64,000 bases of DNA, taken from positions 1,922,001 to 1,986,000 of the forward strand of contig NC_014151.1 in NCBI RefSeq assembly GCF_000092865.1, given 5' to 3'. This document shows positions 7,614-15,866 of this stretch, piece after piece. Below the pieces are notes generated by a model. That model did no database searches, had not been told where the DNA came from, and saw only the letters and a list, made by a program, of their open reading frames with translations. This DNA is from Cellulomonas flavigena DSM 20109. GTDB lineage: Bacteria > Actinomycetota > Actinomycetes > Actinomycetales > Cellulomonadaceae. Numbering within the stretch: the stretch's first letter is position 1; each line of letters opens with the position of its first letter. The translations under genes and the position numbers were made by a program.

Positions 7614-9040
7614 ATCCCGGCCCCGGCGAGCCAGTCGTCGTCGCGCTCGTCGGCGCGCACCGGCACCAGGCGGTCGAGCAGCGTGGGACCGATCAGCCCG
7701 GCCGCGAGCGTGCTGCCGTCCGCCGGGTCGACGACGAGGAAACCGCCCGTGCGCCGGTGCGTCGCGTAGTCGTCGAGGACGACCGGCTCGGCGAGCCGCA
7801 GCCGCAGCCGTCCGATCGCGTTGAGGCCGAGCGAGCGCGGCGCGGCCTCCGTCGAGGTGTCCGTCGCGTCGATCGTCTGCACCGTGTCGACCGGGTCCCA
7901 CTGCTCGACGGTCAGCGTGTCGACGTCGAGGCGCGCGTCGACCTCCCGCAGCAGGCCGCGCACCGTGCGGGTCCCCACGCGCACGAGCACGCGGGCCCCG
8001 CTGACCGATCGCCGCTCGGTGAGCCAGCAGACCGTGCCGACGAGGTCCTGGCCCGTCGTGACCTGCTCGCCCGCAGGCACGAGCACGTCGCCGCGCGCCA
8101 CGTCGAGGTCGTCCGCGAGCCGCACCGTCACCGAGCGCGGGGCCTCGGCCGCGGCGAGCGGGCCGTCGAACGTGTCGATGCCGACCACGCGGCTGGAGCG
8201 CCCCGACGGCAGGACGCGCACCTCGTCGCCGACGCGCACGACACCCGAGGCGACCTTGCCCGCGTACCCGCGGTAGTCGGGGTGCTCCGGTGTGCGCGGG
8301 CGGATGACGTACTGCACGGGCAGGCGCAGCGGCTCGGCCGTGGCGTCGCGGGCGACGGGCACGGCCTCGAGGAGCTCGAGCAGCGTCGGCCCGTCGTACC
8401 AGGGTGCGCGCGGGGAGCGGTCGACGACGTTGTCGCCGTCGAGCGCCGACAGCGGCACGCACGTCACGTCCGGCAGGCCCAGGACGCGTGCGTAGTCGGT
8501 GAACTCGGCGGCGATCGACCGGAAGGTGGCCTCGTCGAAGCCGACGAGGTCCATCTTGTTGACCGCCAGCACGACGTGCGGCACGCCGAGCAGCGCGGTC
8601 AGGGCCGCGTGCCGGCGCGTCTGCTCGAGCACGCCCTTGCGTGCGTCGACCAGCACGATCGCGAGCTCGGCCGTGGACGCGCCGGTGACCATGTTGCGCG
8701 TGTACTGCACGTGGCCGGGCGTGTCCGCGAGCACGAACGCCCGGCGGGCGGTCGAGAAGTAGCGGTAGGCGACGTCGATGGTGATGCCCTGCTCGCGCTC
8801 GGCGCGCAGGCCGTCGGTGAGCAGCGCCAGGTCGACGCCCGTGCCGTCGCCGCCGCGTGCCGCGGTCGCGCGCTCCACGGCCGAGAGCTGGTCCGCGAGC
8901 ACCGACTTCGTGTCGTACAGCAGACGGCCGATGAGCGTGCTCTTGCCGTCGTCGACCGACCCGGCGGTCGCCAGACGCAGCAGGTCGCGCTGCGTGTGGT
9001 CGTCGGTCGGTGCGACGAGCTCGGGTGCGTGCGTGCTCAT
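7610..9040 (-). CDS. cysN: Sulfate adenylyltransferase subunit 1 (GTPase)
   Basis: A 476-residue translational-GTPase-family subunit of ATP sulfurylase. GTP-binding motifs are clear: G1 GSVDDGKSTLIGRL, G3 DTPGH, G4 NKMD, plus the EF-Tu-like beta-barrel domains after about residue 240. With CysD it makes adenosine 5'-phosphosulfate from sulfate and ATP, driven by GTP hydrolysis. The length indicates CysN alone, without the C-terminal APS kinase (CysC) found in some fusions; since CysH here looks like an APS reductase, APS kinase would not be required. Its ATG shares a base with the cysD stop (TGATG). Confidence 0.96.
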   Translation of the reverse strand: MSTHAPELVAPTDDHTQRDLLRLATAGSVDDGKSTLIGRLLYDTKSVLADQLSAVERATAARGGDGTGVDLALLTDGLRAEREQGITIDVAYRYFSTARRAFVLADTPGHVQYTRNMVTGASTAELAIVLVDARKGVLEQTRRHAALTALLGVPHVVLAVNKMDLVGFDEATFRSIAAEFTDYARVLGLPDVTCVPLSALDGDNVVDRSPRAPWYDGPTLLELLEAVPVARDATAEPLRLPVQYVIRPRTPEHPDYRGYAGKVASGVVRVGDEVRVLPSGRSSRVVGIDTFDGPLAAAEAPRSVTVRLADDLDVARGDVLVPAGEQVTTGQDLVGTVCWLTERRSVSGARVLVRVGTRTVRGLLREVDARLDVDTLTVEQWDPVDTVQTIDATDTSTEAAPRSLGLNAIGRLRLRLAEPVVLDDYATHRRTGGFLVVDPADGSTLAAGLIGPTLLDRLVPVRADERDDDWLAGAGI

Positions 9041-9993
9041 CAGAAGTACCCCTCGCGCTTGCGGTCCTCCATGGCGGCCTCCGAGGCCCGGTCGTCCGCG
9101 CGGGTAGCTCCGCGCTCGGTGAGCCGGCTGGCGGCCACCTCGGCGATGACGTCCGCGACGGTCGCGGCCGTCGAGTCGACGGCGCCCGTGCAGCTCATGT
9201 CGCCCACCGTGCGGTACCGGACGCGGCGGCGCTCGACCTGCTCGTCCGGGCGCGGCCCGCCCCAGTCGCCGGCGGTCAGCCACATGCCGTCGCGCGCGAA
9301 CACGTCGCGCTCGTGCGTGAAGTAGATCGAGGGGAGCTCGATGCGCTCGCGCTCGATGTACCGCCACACGTCGAGCTCGGTCCAGTTCGACAGCGGGAAC
9401 ACGCGCACGTGCTCGCCAGGCTTGTGGCGCCCGTTGTACAGGTCCCACAGCTCCGGGCGCTGCCGCCGCGGGTCCCACTGCCCGAACTCGTCGCGCAGCG
9501 AGAACATCCGCTCCTTGGCGCGCGCCTTCTCCTCGTCGCGGCGCCCGCCGCCGAACACGGCGTCGAAGCGGTGCGCGGTGATCGCGTCGAGCAGGGGCAC
9601 GGTCTGCAGCGGGTTGCGCGAGCCGCCCGGACGCTCGACCACGCGGCCGTCGTCGATGGCCTCCTGCACGCTCGCCACGACGAGCCGCAGGCCCAGCTCG
9701 GCGACGACGCGGTCGCGGTACTCGATGACCTCGGGGAAGTTGTGCCCGGTGTCGACGTGCATGACCGGGAACGGCACCGGGGCGGGCCAGAACGCCTTGC
9801 GCGCCAGGTGCAGCATGACGATCGAGTCCTTGCCGCCCGAGAAGAGCAGCACGGGGCGCTCGAACTCGCCGGCGACCTCGCGCATCACGTGGATGCCCTC
9901 GGACTCCAGTGCGTCGAGCTGGGTGAGTCGCCCCGGGGCGGGTGTGAGGTCCGCGTCGTCCGTGCCGGTGGAGGAGGGGAGGGTCGTCGTCAT
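9040..9993 (-). CDS. cysD: Sulfate adenylyltransferase subunit 2
   Basis: A 317-residue PP-loop ATP pyrophosphatase family subunit. The ATP-binding SGGKDS motif is in PVLLFSGGKDSIVMLHLA; other family blocks are HVDTGHNFPEVIEYRD, GGGRRDEEKARAKER, FPLSNWTELDVWRYI and the C-terminal RYRTVGDMSCTG...RASEAAMEDRKREGYF. It catalyses adenylation of sulfate with CysN. The ATG overlaps the cysH stop (ATGA), and its own stop overlaps cysN, so cysH-cysD-cysN are translationally coupled. Confidence 0.97.
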   Translation of the reverse strand: MTTTLPSSTGTDDADLTPAPGRLTQLDALESEGIHVMREVAGEFERPVLLFSGGKDSIVMLHLARKAFWPAPVPFPVMHVDTGHNFPEVIEYRDRVVAELGLRLVVASVQEAIDDGRVVERPGGSRNPLQTVPLLDAITAHRFDAVFGGGRRDEEKARAKERMFSLRDEFGQWDPRRQRPELWDLYNGRHKPGEHVRVFPLSNWTELDVWRYIERERIELPSIYFTHERDVFARDGMWLTAGDWGGPRPDEQVERRRVRYRTVGDMSCTGAVDSTAATVADVIAEVAASRLTERGATRADDRASEAAMEDRKREGYF

Positions 9994-10709
9994 GTGTGCA
10001 GCCCGCATTCCGTCTTGTTCGTGCCTGCCCAGCGCCCTGCGCGGGGGTCCTCGCCCGGTGCCACCGCGCGTGTGCACGGGGCGCAACCGATCGAGGCGTA
10101 CCCGAGCTCGCGCAGGGGGTTGAGGACCACGTGGTGCTCCGCGACGTACGCGTTGACGTCGTCCCACGTCCACGCAGCCAGGGGGTTGAGCTTGACCTTG
10201 GAGCGTCGGGCGTCCCACCCGACGACCGTGATGTCGGTCCGTGTCGGGGCGTCCTCGCGGCGCATGCCGGTGACCCATGCCGTGTACGGCGCCAGCGCAC
10301 GCTCGAGCGGTTCGACCTTGCGCAGCGCGCAGCACAGGTTCGGGTCGCGCTCGTGCAGCCGTGGTCCGTGCTCGGCGTCCTGCTCGGCGACCGTGCGCAG
10401 CGGCAGGACCGTCCGCAGGTTCACGTCCGTGAACTCGGCGTAGTAGTCCCGCGTGCCGATCGTCTCCGCGAAGTGGTAGCCGGTGTCGAGGAAGACGACG
10501 TCGATGCCGGGAGCAGCCGTGGCGGCGATGTCGACGAGCACCTCGTCACCCATCGACGACGCGAGCACGAGGTCGGAGCCGAAGACGTCGCGCGCCCAGC
10601 GCAGCACGTCCGCGGGGTGCGCGCCCTCGAGGTCGCGCCCCGCCTGCTCGGCGAGCGCGCGGAGCTCGTCGGGGGACAGCGCGGACACGGGTCCGGTGGT
10701 CGTGGTCAT
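9990..10709 (-). CDS. cysH: Assimilatory adenylyl-sulfate (APS) reductase
   Basis: A 239-residue reductase producing sulfite from activated sulfate with electrons from thioredoxin. The PP-loop-derived region has VLASSMGDEVLVDI and FLDTGYHFAETIGTRDYY. Both cysteine pairs of the iron-sulfur type are present, CC in DPNLCCALRKVEPL and CxxC in GCAPCTR, and the catalytic cysteine lies in the C-terminal TECGLH. The two pairs bind a [4Fe-4S] cluster in APS reductases and are absent in cluster-free PAPS reductases, so APS is the likely substrate. The stop overlaps cysD; the start overlaps the stop of the upstream zinc-ribbon gene (ATGA). Confidence 0.95.
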   Translation of the reverse strand: MTTTTGPVSALSPDELRALAEQAGRDLEGAHPADVLRWARDVFGSDLVLASSMGDEVLVDIAATAAPGIDVVFLDTGYHFAETIGTRDYYAEFTDVNLRTVLPLRTVAEQDAEHGPRLHERDPNLCCALRKVEPLERALAPYTAWVTGMRREDAPTRTDITVVGWDARRSKVKLNPLAAWTWDDVNAYVAEHHVVLNPLRELGYASIGCAPCTRAVAPGEDPRAGRWAGTNKTECGLHT

Positions 10710-10867
10710 CGCGTCGCCACCAGCCCGACGAACCGCAGCGCGAACGCACGCGTGCAGCCGCGGCACTCCCACTGCCCGTGCGTCTCGCCGGCGGGCCACA
10801 GGTCCTCGCCGCCGCAGAACGGGCAGTAGTAGGGCACGGCGCGCTGTGCGGAGCCGCCCTCGCTCAT
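10706..10867 (-). CDS. Small zinc-ribbon protein of the sulfate-reduction operon
   Basis: A 53-residue protein dominated by two CxxC pairs (YYCPFCGGEDLW and WECRGCTRAFAL), the layout of a single zinc ribbon. It is translationally coupled on both sides: ATGA with the sulfite reductase gene upstream and ATGA with cysH downstream. A small cysteine-rich ORF at this place is common in actinobacterial sulfite-reductase operons, which argues that it is a real gene. Its function is unknown; the cysteines might carry Zn or Fe-S and serve as an electron or cluster partner for sulfite or APS reductase, but this is speculation. Confidence 0.8.
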   Translation of the reverse strand: MSEGGSAQRAVPYYCPFCGGEDLWPAGETHGQWECRGCTRAFALRFVGLVATR

Positions 10868-12534
10868 CGCAGGTCCTCCTCGTCGGCGCGCTGCACCCAC
10901 TGGGCGAACAGCTCGCCCGGCTCACGCTGCTCGTCGAACCGGCGCGTGACCCGCTCGACGTAGTCGGGCAGCTCGGAGGACGGCACGCGCAGGCCGCGCA
11001 GCGTGCGGCCGAGGCCGCTGGTCGTGGCCAGCCCGCCGCCGAGGTGCACCTGGTAGCCCTCCTCGTCACCGGCCAGGACACCCTTGAGGCCGATGTCGGC
11101 GGTCTGGATGCGCGCGCACGAGTTGGGGCAGCCGTTGACGTTGATCGTGATCGGCTGGTCGAACGTCGGCAGCCGGCGCTCGAGCTCGCCGACCAGGCCG
11201 GTCGCGCGCCCCTTGGTCTCGACGATCGCGAGCTTGCAGAACTCGATGCCGGTGCAGGCCATCGTGCCCCGGCGGAACGGCGAGGCGGTGCGCACCCGCA
11301 GGCCCAGCGACTCCAGCCCGTCGACCAGCGCGTCGACGCGGTCCGCCGCGACGTCCAGCACCACGAGCTTCTGCTCGGTGGTGAGCTGCACGCGGTCGGA
11401 CCCGGCCTCCTCGACGAGGTCCGCCAGTGCGGTGAGGACCGGGCCCGAGACGCGACCGACGGTGGGCGCCGCGCCCACGTAGAAGCGGCCGTCCTTCTGC
11501 GGGTGCACGCCCACGTGGTCCCGGTTGCCGTGCGGCGGGGGCGGCGGTGGGGGGCCGTCGGCGAGCGCGTAGCCCAGGTACTCCGTCTCCAGCACCTGGC
11601 GGAAGACCTCGGTGCCCCAGTCCGCGAGCAGGAACTTCAGGCGGGCCCGGGTGCGCAGCCGGCGGTAGCCGTAGTCCCGGAAGATGCCGACCACGCCGCA
11701 CCACACGTCGGGCACCTGCTCGAGGGTGACGAACGCACCGAGGCGCTTGCCCAGCATCGGGTTGGTGGACAGCGCGCCGCCGACCCACAGGTCGAAGCCG
11801 GGGCCGAGCTCGGGGTGGACGACGCCGACGAACGCGACGTCGTTGATCTCGTGCGCGACGTCCTGGTGGGGCGACCCGCTGATCGCCGTCTTGAACTTGC
11901 GCGGCAGGTTCGAGTAGGCGGGGTCGCCGATGTAGCGCTCGCGGATCGCCTCGATCGCGGGCGTGCCGTCGATGATCTCGTCGGCCGCCACGCCCGCGAC
12001 GGGCGACCCGAGGATGACGCGCGGCACGTCGCCGCACGCCTCCTGCGTGGTCAGGCCGACCGACTCCAGCCGGCGCCAGATCTCCGGGACGTCCTCGACG
12101 CGGACCCAGTGGAGCTGGATGTTCTGCCGGTCGGTGATGTCCGCGGTGCCGCGGCCGAACTCCTGCGAGATCCCCGCGACGGTGCGCAGCTGCCGCAGGT
12201 CCAGCGAGCCGCCGTCGCAGCGCACGCGCAGCATGAAGTACTCGTCCTCGAGCTCGTGCGGCTCGAGGGTGGCGGTGCGCCCGCCGTCGATACCGGGCTT
12301 GCGCTGGGTGTACAGGCCCCACCAGCGCATGCGGCCGCGCAGGTCGTCGCCGGGGATCGACGCGAAGCCCTCGCGGGCGTACACCGTCTCGATGCGCTCG
12401 CGGACGTTGAGCCCGTCGTCGGCCTGCTTGAGCGCCTCGTTGGCGTTGAGCGGCTCGCGCTGGTCGAAGGCCCACTGGCCCTCGGGGCGCTTGGCCGGCG
12501 GGGCGGTGGGGGGTCGGGACGTCGTCTGCGCCAT
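10864..12534 (-). CDS. sirA: Ferredoxin-dependent sulfite reductase (sirohaem, [4Fe-4S])
   Basis: A 556-residue haemoprotein of the nitrite/sulfite reductase family that reduces sulfite to sulfide by six electrons. The sirohaem-[4Fe-4S] cysteines are in TMACTGIEFCKLA and NVNGCPNSCARI; substrate-pocket blocks include GGRTATLEPHELEDEYFMLR and ITDRQNIQLHW. Tyr in WWGLYTQR and Cys in TQEACGDVPR correspond to the crosslinked pair known in mycobacterial SirA. A run of seven prolines (about residue 330) is an unusual loop. I choose sulfite over nitrite as substrate because the gene heads a cysH-cysD-cysN-cysG operon. The ATG has a GGAGGTG ribosome site; a cysteine-rich leader ORF precedes it. Confidence 0.92.
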   Translation of the reverse strand: MAQTTSRPPTAPPAKRPEGQWAFDQREPLNANEALKQADDGLNVRERIETVYAREGFASIPGDDLRGRMRWWGLYTQRKPGIDGGRTATLEPHELEDEYFMLRVRCDGGSLDLRQLRTVAGISQEFGRGTADITDRQNIQLHWVRVEDVPEIWRRLESVGLTTQEACGDVPRVILGSPVAGVAADEIIDGTPAIEAIRERYIGDPAYSNLPRKFKTAISGSPHQDVAHEINDVAFVGVVHPELGPGFDLWVGGALSTNPMLGKRLGAFVTLEQVPDVWCGVVGIFRDYGYRRLRTRARLKFLLADWGTEVFRQVLETEYLGYALADGPPPPPPPHGNRDHVGVHPQKDGRFYVGAAPTVGRVSGPVLTALADLVEEAGSDRVQLTTEQKLVVLDVAADRVDALVDGLESLGLRVRTASPFRRGTMACTGIEFCKLAIVETKGRATGLVGELERRLPTFDQPITINVNGCPNSCARIQTADIGLKGVLAGDEEGYQVHLGGGLATTSGLGRTLRGLRVPSSELPDYVERVTRRFDEQREPGELFAQWVQRADEEDLR

Positions 12535-12642
12535 GGGCGCCACCTCCGGGGGATGCTGGGGGCACGTGCTCACGCGGCCGCGCACGACGTCAGGTCGTGG
12601 TGACGGGCGCGGACCACGCGCCCGTGGGGGGAACGGGGCTGG
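12535..12642 (-). promoter_or_regulatory. Leader between poly-Cys uORF and sirA, with attenuator-like hairpin
   Basis: This 108-base stretch separates the uORF stop from the sirA ATG. It contains a perfect 9-bp GC stem with a 5-base loop (ACGGGCGCG...CGCGCCCGT, 12603-12625) starting 17 bases after the uORF stop, then the sirA ribosome site GGAGGT. The beginning of the uORF contains ACCTCC, complementary to that ribosome site. The layout fits an attenuator in which ribosome progress over Cys codons decides the fold. No T-run follows the stem, so control of translation or Rho access is more likely than an intrinsic terminator. The mechanism is inference. Confidence 0.5.
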
Positions 12643-12726
12643 TCAGCGGTTCCGCGGACAGCAGGCACACGGGACCGCGGCGGCGCGACAGCACCGACAC
12701 AGACGGCGGTTCCCGGGGAGGTTCAC
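12643..12726 (-). CDS. Cysteine-rich leader peptide upstream of sirA-cysHDN
   Basis: A 27-codon ORF starting GTG: VNLPGNRRLCRCC followed by RAAAVPCACCPRNR. Six of 27 residues are Cys, in two clusters (CRCC and CACC), extraordinary for this cysteine-poor genome. CAGGCT lies 6 bases before the GTG, the same spacing as the leaderless promoters of moaE and zapE in this window. In mycobacteria poly-cysteine leaderless short ORFs are known to act as cysteine-responsive attenuators upstream of sulfur genes; the position here, upstream of the sulfite reductase operon, matches. When Cys-tRNA is scarce, ribosomes would stall on the Cys codons and raise downstream expression. The peptide itself probably has no function. 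Confidence 0.65.
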   Translation of the reverse strand: MNLPGNRRLCRCCRAAAVPCACCPRNR

Positions 12727-12869
12727 GGGACGAGCCTGGCACGCGGACGGGTGAATCGGGAGTCCGTGTCCGGATCGCGAGACCTGTGTCCGATCGGTGG
12801 ACGCGCGTCCAGGTCCAGGTCAGCCGTCCGGACCGGGACCTCGGTCGCTGGATACCAGGTCGTGGGACG

Positions 12870-12875
12870 TATCGT
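12870..12875 (+). promoter_or_regulatory. -10 element of zapE (leaderless)
   Basis: TATCGT lies exactly 6 bases before the GTG at 12882, the spacing that puts the transcription start on the start codon. Together with the divergent sirA leader, it accounts for the 347-base gap 12535-12881, in which I see nothing else except the uORF and hairpin. Confidence 0.5.
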
Positions 12876-12881
12876 CTCCTC

Positions 12882-13973
12882 GTGACCCCGGACCCTGCCG
12901 CGCACGCGGCCGACCCCGCACGCACGCTGCCGTCGCTCACCGTCCGCCACCCGCGGGTCGCCCCCTCCCGACTGCTCGCCGAGCTCGTCCCGCCCCGGCA
13001 CTTCGCGCGCGAGTCGTTCGACACCTACCGCCCGGACCCCGCCCACCCCTCGCAGCAGCGGGCGCTCGAGCGGCTGCGCGAGGTCGCCACGACGCTGAGC
13101 GAGCCGGCGCGCGGCGGCGGCGCGTGGTGGCGTCGACGCGCGGCGTCCCGCACCCCCGCGGTCTACCTCGACGGCGGCTTCGGTGTCGGCAAGACCCACC
13201 TGCTGGCGTCGCTCGCGCACGCCGTCGGCCCCGCGCGCACCACCTACGGCACGTTCGTCGAGCTCACGCACCTCGTCGGTGCGCTCGGCTTCGCGGCCAC
13301 GGTCGACGCGCTCGGCGAGCGGCGTCTGCTGTGCATCGACGAGTTCGAGCTCGACGACCCCGGCGACACCGTGATGATGTCGCGCCTGCTGCGCGAGCTC
13401 ACCGACCGCGGCGTGGCGATCGCCGCGACGTCCAACACGCTGCCGGGGTCGCTGGGCGAGGGGCGGTTCGCCGCCGAGGACTTCCTGCGCGAGATCCAGG
13501 CGCTCGCGGCGCGCTTCGAGGTGCTGCGGATCGACGGCGAGGACCACCGGCACCGCGCGGTCACCACCCACGCCGCGAGCCTGACGCCGCACGACGTCCG
13601 GGCCGTGGTCGCCCGTCGCGACGGCGCCACGCTCGACGACCTCGACACGCTCCTCACGCACCTGTCGACCGTCCACCCGAGCCGGTACGGCGCGCTGCTC
13701 GACGGCATCGACCTCGTCGGGCTCACGGGCGTGCGCCAGGTCGACCGGCAGGACGTCGCGCTGCGTCTCGTCGTCCTCGTCGACCGGCTGTACGACCGCG
13801 ACGTGCCCGTCGTGCTGTCGACCGACGCGGGCGCCGCAGGCACGGCCGACCTCTTCACACCCGAGATGCTCCGGGGCGGCTACCGCAAGAAGTACTACCG
13901 GGCGCTGTCACGGCTCGGCGCGCTCGCGGCCGAGGGCGCCGCGCTCGCGCAGGACGACCGACGCACGACCTGA
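12882..13973 (+). CDS. zapE: Cell division protein ZapE / AFG1-like ATPase
   Basis: A 363-residue P-loop ATPase of the AFG1/ZapE family. Walker A is DGGFGVGKTHLLASL, Walker B is RLLCIDEFELDDPGD, sensor-1 lies in VAIAATSNTLPG, and the family ending TPEMLRGGYRKKYYRALSRL is present. In E. coli ZapE associates with the Z ring; in actinobacteria the role is less defined. The frame is open for 95 more codons upstream, but that part is low-complexity and unconserved; the GTG at 12882 with its leaderless -10 gives a typical family length. It converges with treZ, separated by 14 bases. Confidence 0.9.
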   Translation: MTPDPAAHAADPARTLPSLTVRHPRVAPSRLLAELVPPRHFARESFDTYRPDPAHPSQQRALERLREVATTLSEPARGGGAWWRRRAASRTPAVYLDGGFGVGKTHLLASLAHAVGPARTTYGTFVELTHLVGALGFAATVDALGERRLLCIDEFELDDPGDTVMMSRLLRELTDRGVAIAATSNTLPGSLGEGRFAAEDFLREIQALAARFEVLRIDGEDHRHRAVTTHAASLTPHDVRAVVARRDGATLDDLDTLLTHLSTVHPSRYGALLDGIDLVGLTGVRQVDRQDVALRLVVLVDRLYDRDVPVVLSTDAGAAGTADLFTPEMLRGGYRKKYYRALSRLGALAAEGAALAQDDRRTT

Positions 13974-13987
13974 GCCGCGCCACCGCC

Positions 13988-15865
13988 TCAGGCCAGTACC
14001 ACGACGCTGCGGGCGGGGACGTCGACGACCAGCGGCTCGTCCGCCCCGCCGGGCGCGTGCACCGTGCCCCCGTCCCACGCGGCGACCACCCGCACGGGGC
14101 GCGCCACCGGCACGGGCACCGCGACGGGCCGGTGCGCGAGGTTGAGCACGACACGTGCGTCACCGCGGTGCAGCACGAGCACGCCGTGCCACCCACCGGC
14201 GCCCGGTTCCTGCGTGCCGTGCGGGTCGACGTCCGGCGTGACCTCGTGGACGTCGAGCGACGTGCGGTGGCGGTCCCCGGACGCGAGGTCCGGCACCGCG
14301 CGCCGCAGCGCGACGAGCACACGGTGCCACTCCAGCAGGCGCGCGTGCTCCGGTCGTGCCGGCTCGTCCCAGTCCAGGACGCTCGCCGCGAACGTCCCGG
14401 GATCCTGCGGGTCCGGCACGTCGACCGGGCCGCCGTAGAGGTCGGTCCAGCCGTGCCCGCCGAACTCCCGCGTCCGACCCTCGCGCACCGCGGCGGCAAG
14501 CTCCGGCTCCGGATGGTCCGTGAAGAACCGCCACGGCGTGCGGGCGCCCCACTCCTCGCCCATGAACACCAGCGGCGTGAACGGCGAGAGCAGGACGAGC
14601 GCGGCCCGCACGGCGAGGCCGCCCGCGTCGTCGTGCGCGGCCGGCCGGTCGCCCAGTGCACGGTTGCCCACCTGGTCGTGGTTGGCGCCGAACACGACGA
14701 ACCGGTGCCCGTCGACGTCGTCCGGTACCGGCGCCCCCCACGGCTCCCCGCGGAAGGTCGACATCGACCCGTCGTGCACGAACACCCGCGTGAGGGCCGT
14801 GCGCAGCACCTCGGGCGTGCCGAAGTCGCAGTAGTAGCCGTGCCGCTCGCCCGACACCAGGGCGTGCACGGCGTGGTGCACGTCGTCGGCCCACTGGCCC
14901 GTCATGCCCCAGCCGCCGTCCTGCGTGGTGGTCAGGCTGACGACGTCGTTGAGGTCGGACTCCGCGACCAGGCCGATCGGCCGGCCCAGCTCGGCTGCCA
15001 GGTCGGCGACCTCGTCGGAGAGCTGGGCGAGCAGGTGGCGCGGGGAGTCGTCGCGCAGCGCGTGCACGGCGTCGAGCCGGAACGCGTCGACGTGGAAGTC
15101 GCGTGCCCAGCCCAGGACCGAGTCGCAGATCCACCGCCGCACGTGCTCCGAGCCCGGTCCGTCGAGGTTCACCGCGTCGCCCCACGGCGTGCGGTGCGCG
15201 TCCGTGAAGTACGGACCGAGCTCGCCCAGGTAGTTGCCCGACGGGCCGAGGTGGTTGTGCACGACGTCGAGGCACACCGCCAGGCCGTATGCGTGCGCGG
15301 CCTCGACGAACGCCTGCAGCGCCTCGGGACCGCCGTACGGCTCGTGCACGGCGTAGAGCGAGACGCCGTCGTAGCCCCAGCCGTGCCGACCGTTGAACGC
15401 GGCGAGCGGCATCAGCTCGACCACGTCGACACCGAGCCGCACGAGGTGCTCGAGGCGCTCCGCCGCCGCGGCCAGCGTCCCGGCGGGCGTGAACGTGCCG
15501 ACGTGCAGCTCGTACGTCACCGCGCCGCGGACGTCGACGCCGCTCCACCCCGCGTCCGTCCACGTGAAGCGCGAGGGGTCGAAGGTGCGCGCCGGCCCGT
15601 GCACGCCGTGGGGCAGCCACGCGGCGCGCGGGTCGGGACGTGGCGGCCCGCCGTCGAGCGAGAACCCGTAGTCCGTGCCGTGCGCCAGCGGGGCAGGCGC
15701 GGTCCACCACCCCTCGTCGTCACGCACCATCGCCGTGCGCTCGTCGCTGCCGGGCAGCACGAGCTCCACGCGCTGCGGGTACGGCGCCCACACGCGCGGC
15801 GTGAGCCGCCGTGCGCTGCCTGCCGTGCCCTCCGTCGTGCCCTTCGTCGCGTCCCCCCCGGTCAC
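13988..15865 (-). CDS. treZ: Malto-oligosyltrehalose trehalohydrolase
   Basis: A 625-residue GH13 hydrolase that releases trehalose from the maltooligosyl-trehalose made by TreY. After an N-terminal sandwich domain come the GH13 regions: CLDVVHNHLG (I), FRLDAVHAL with the nucleophile Asp (II), LVAESDLND with the acid Glu (III) and VFGANHDQVGN (IV). The GWGYDG and VFMGEEWG motifs are typical of TreZ. Last gene of glgX-treY-treZ; only one base separates it from treY. The start is GTG; the first 20 residues (TGGDATKGTTEG) are low-complexity and might not be translated. Confidence 0.95.
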   Translation of the reverse strand: MTGGDATKGTTEGTAGSARRLTPRVWAPYPQRVELVLPGSDERTAMVRDDEGWWTAPAPLAHGTDYGFSLDGGPPRPDPRAAWLPHGVHGPARTFDPSRFTWTDAGWSGVDVRGAVTYELHVGTFTPAGTLAAAAERLEHLVRLGVDVVELMPLAAFNGRHGWGYDGVSLYAVHEPYGGPEALQAFVEAAHAYGLAVCLDVVHNHLGPSGNYLGELGPYFTDAHRTPWGDAVNLDGPGSEHVRRWICDSVLGWARDFHVDAFRLDAVHALRDDSPRHLLAQLSDEVADLAAELGRPIGLVAESDLNDVVSLTTTQDGGWGMTGQWADDVHHAVHALVSGERHGYYCDFGTPEVLRTALTRVFVHDGSMSTFRGEPWGAPVPDDVDGHRFVVFGANHDQVGNRALGDRPAAHDDAGGLAVRAALVLLSPFTPLVFMGEEWGARTPWRFFTDHPEPELAAAVREGRTREFGGHGWTDLYGGPVDVPDPQDPGTFAASVLDWDEPARPEHARLLEWHRVLVALRRAVPDLASGDRHRTSLDVHEVTPDVDPHGTQEPGAGGWHGVLVLHRGDARVVLNLAHRPVAVPVPVARPVRVVAAWDGGTVHAPGGADEPLVVDVPARSVVVLA

Positions 15866-15866
15866 C

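Noticed and set aside
11529-11556. G-rich run that might be a repeat element or quadruplex
   Set aside because: It is simply the codon run for seven prolines inside the sulfite reductase and is not repeated elsewhere that I could see.
12590-13024. A 144-codon minus-strand frame covering the poly-Cys leader in another frame
   Set aside because: It lacks conserved sequence, and the competing short frame with six Cys codons and correct spacing to a -10 is the better explanation.
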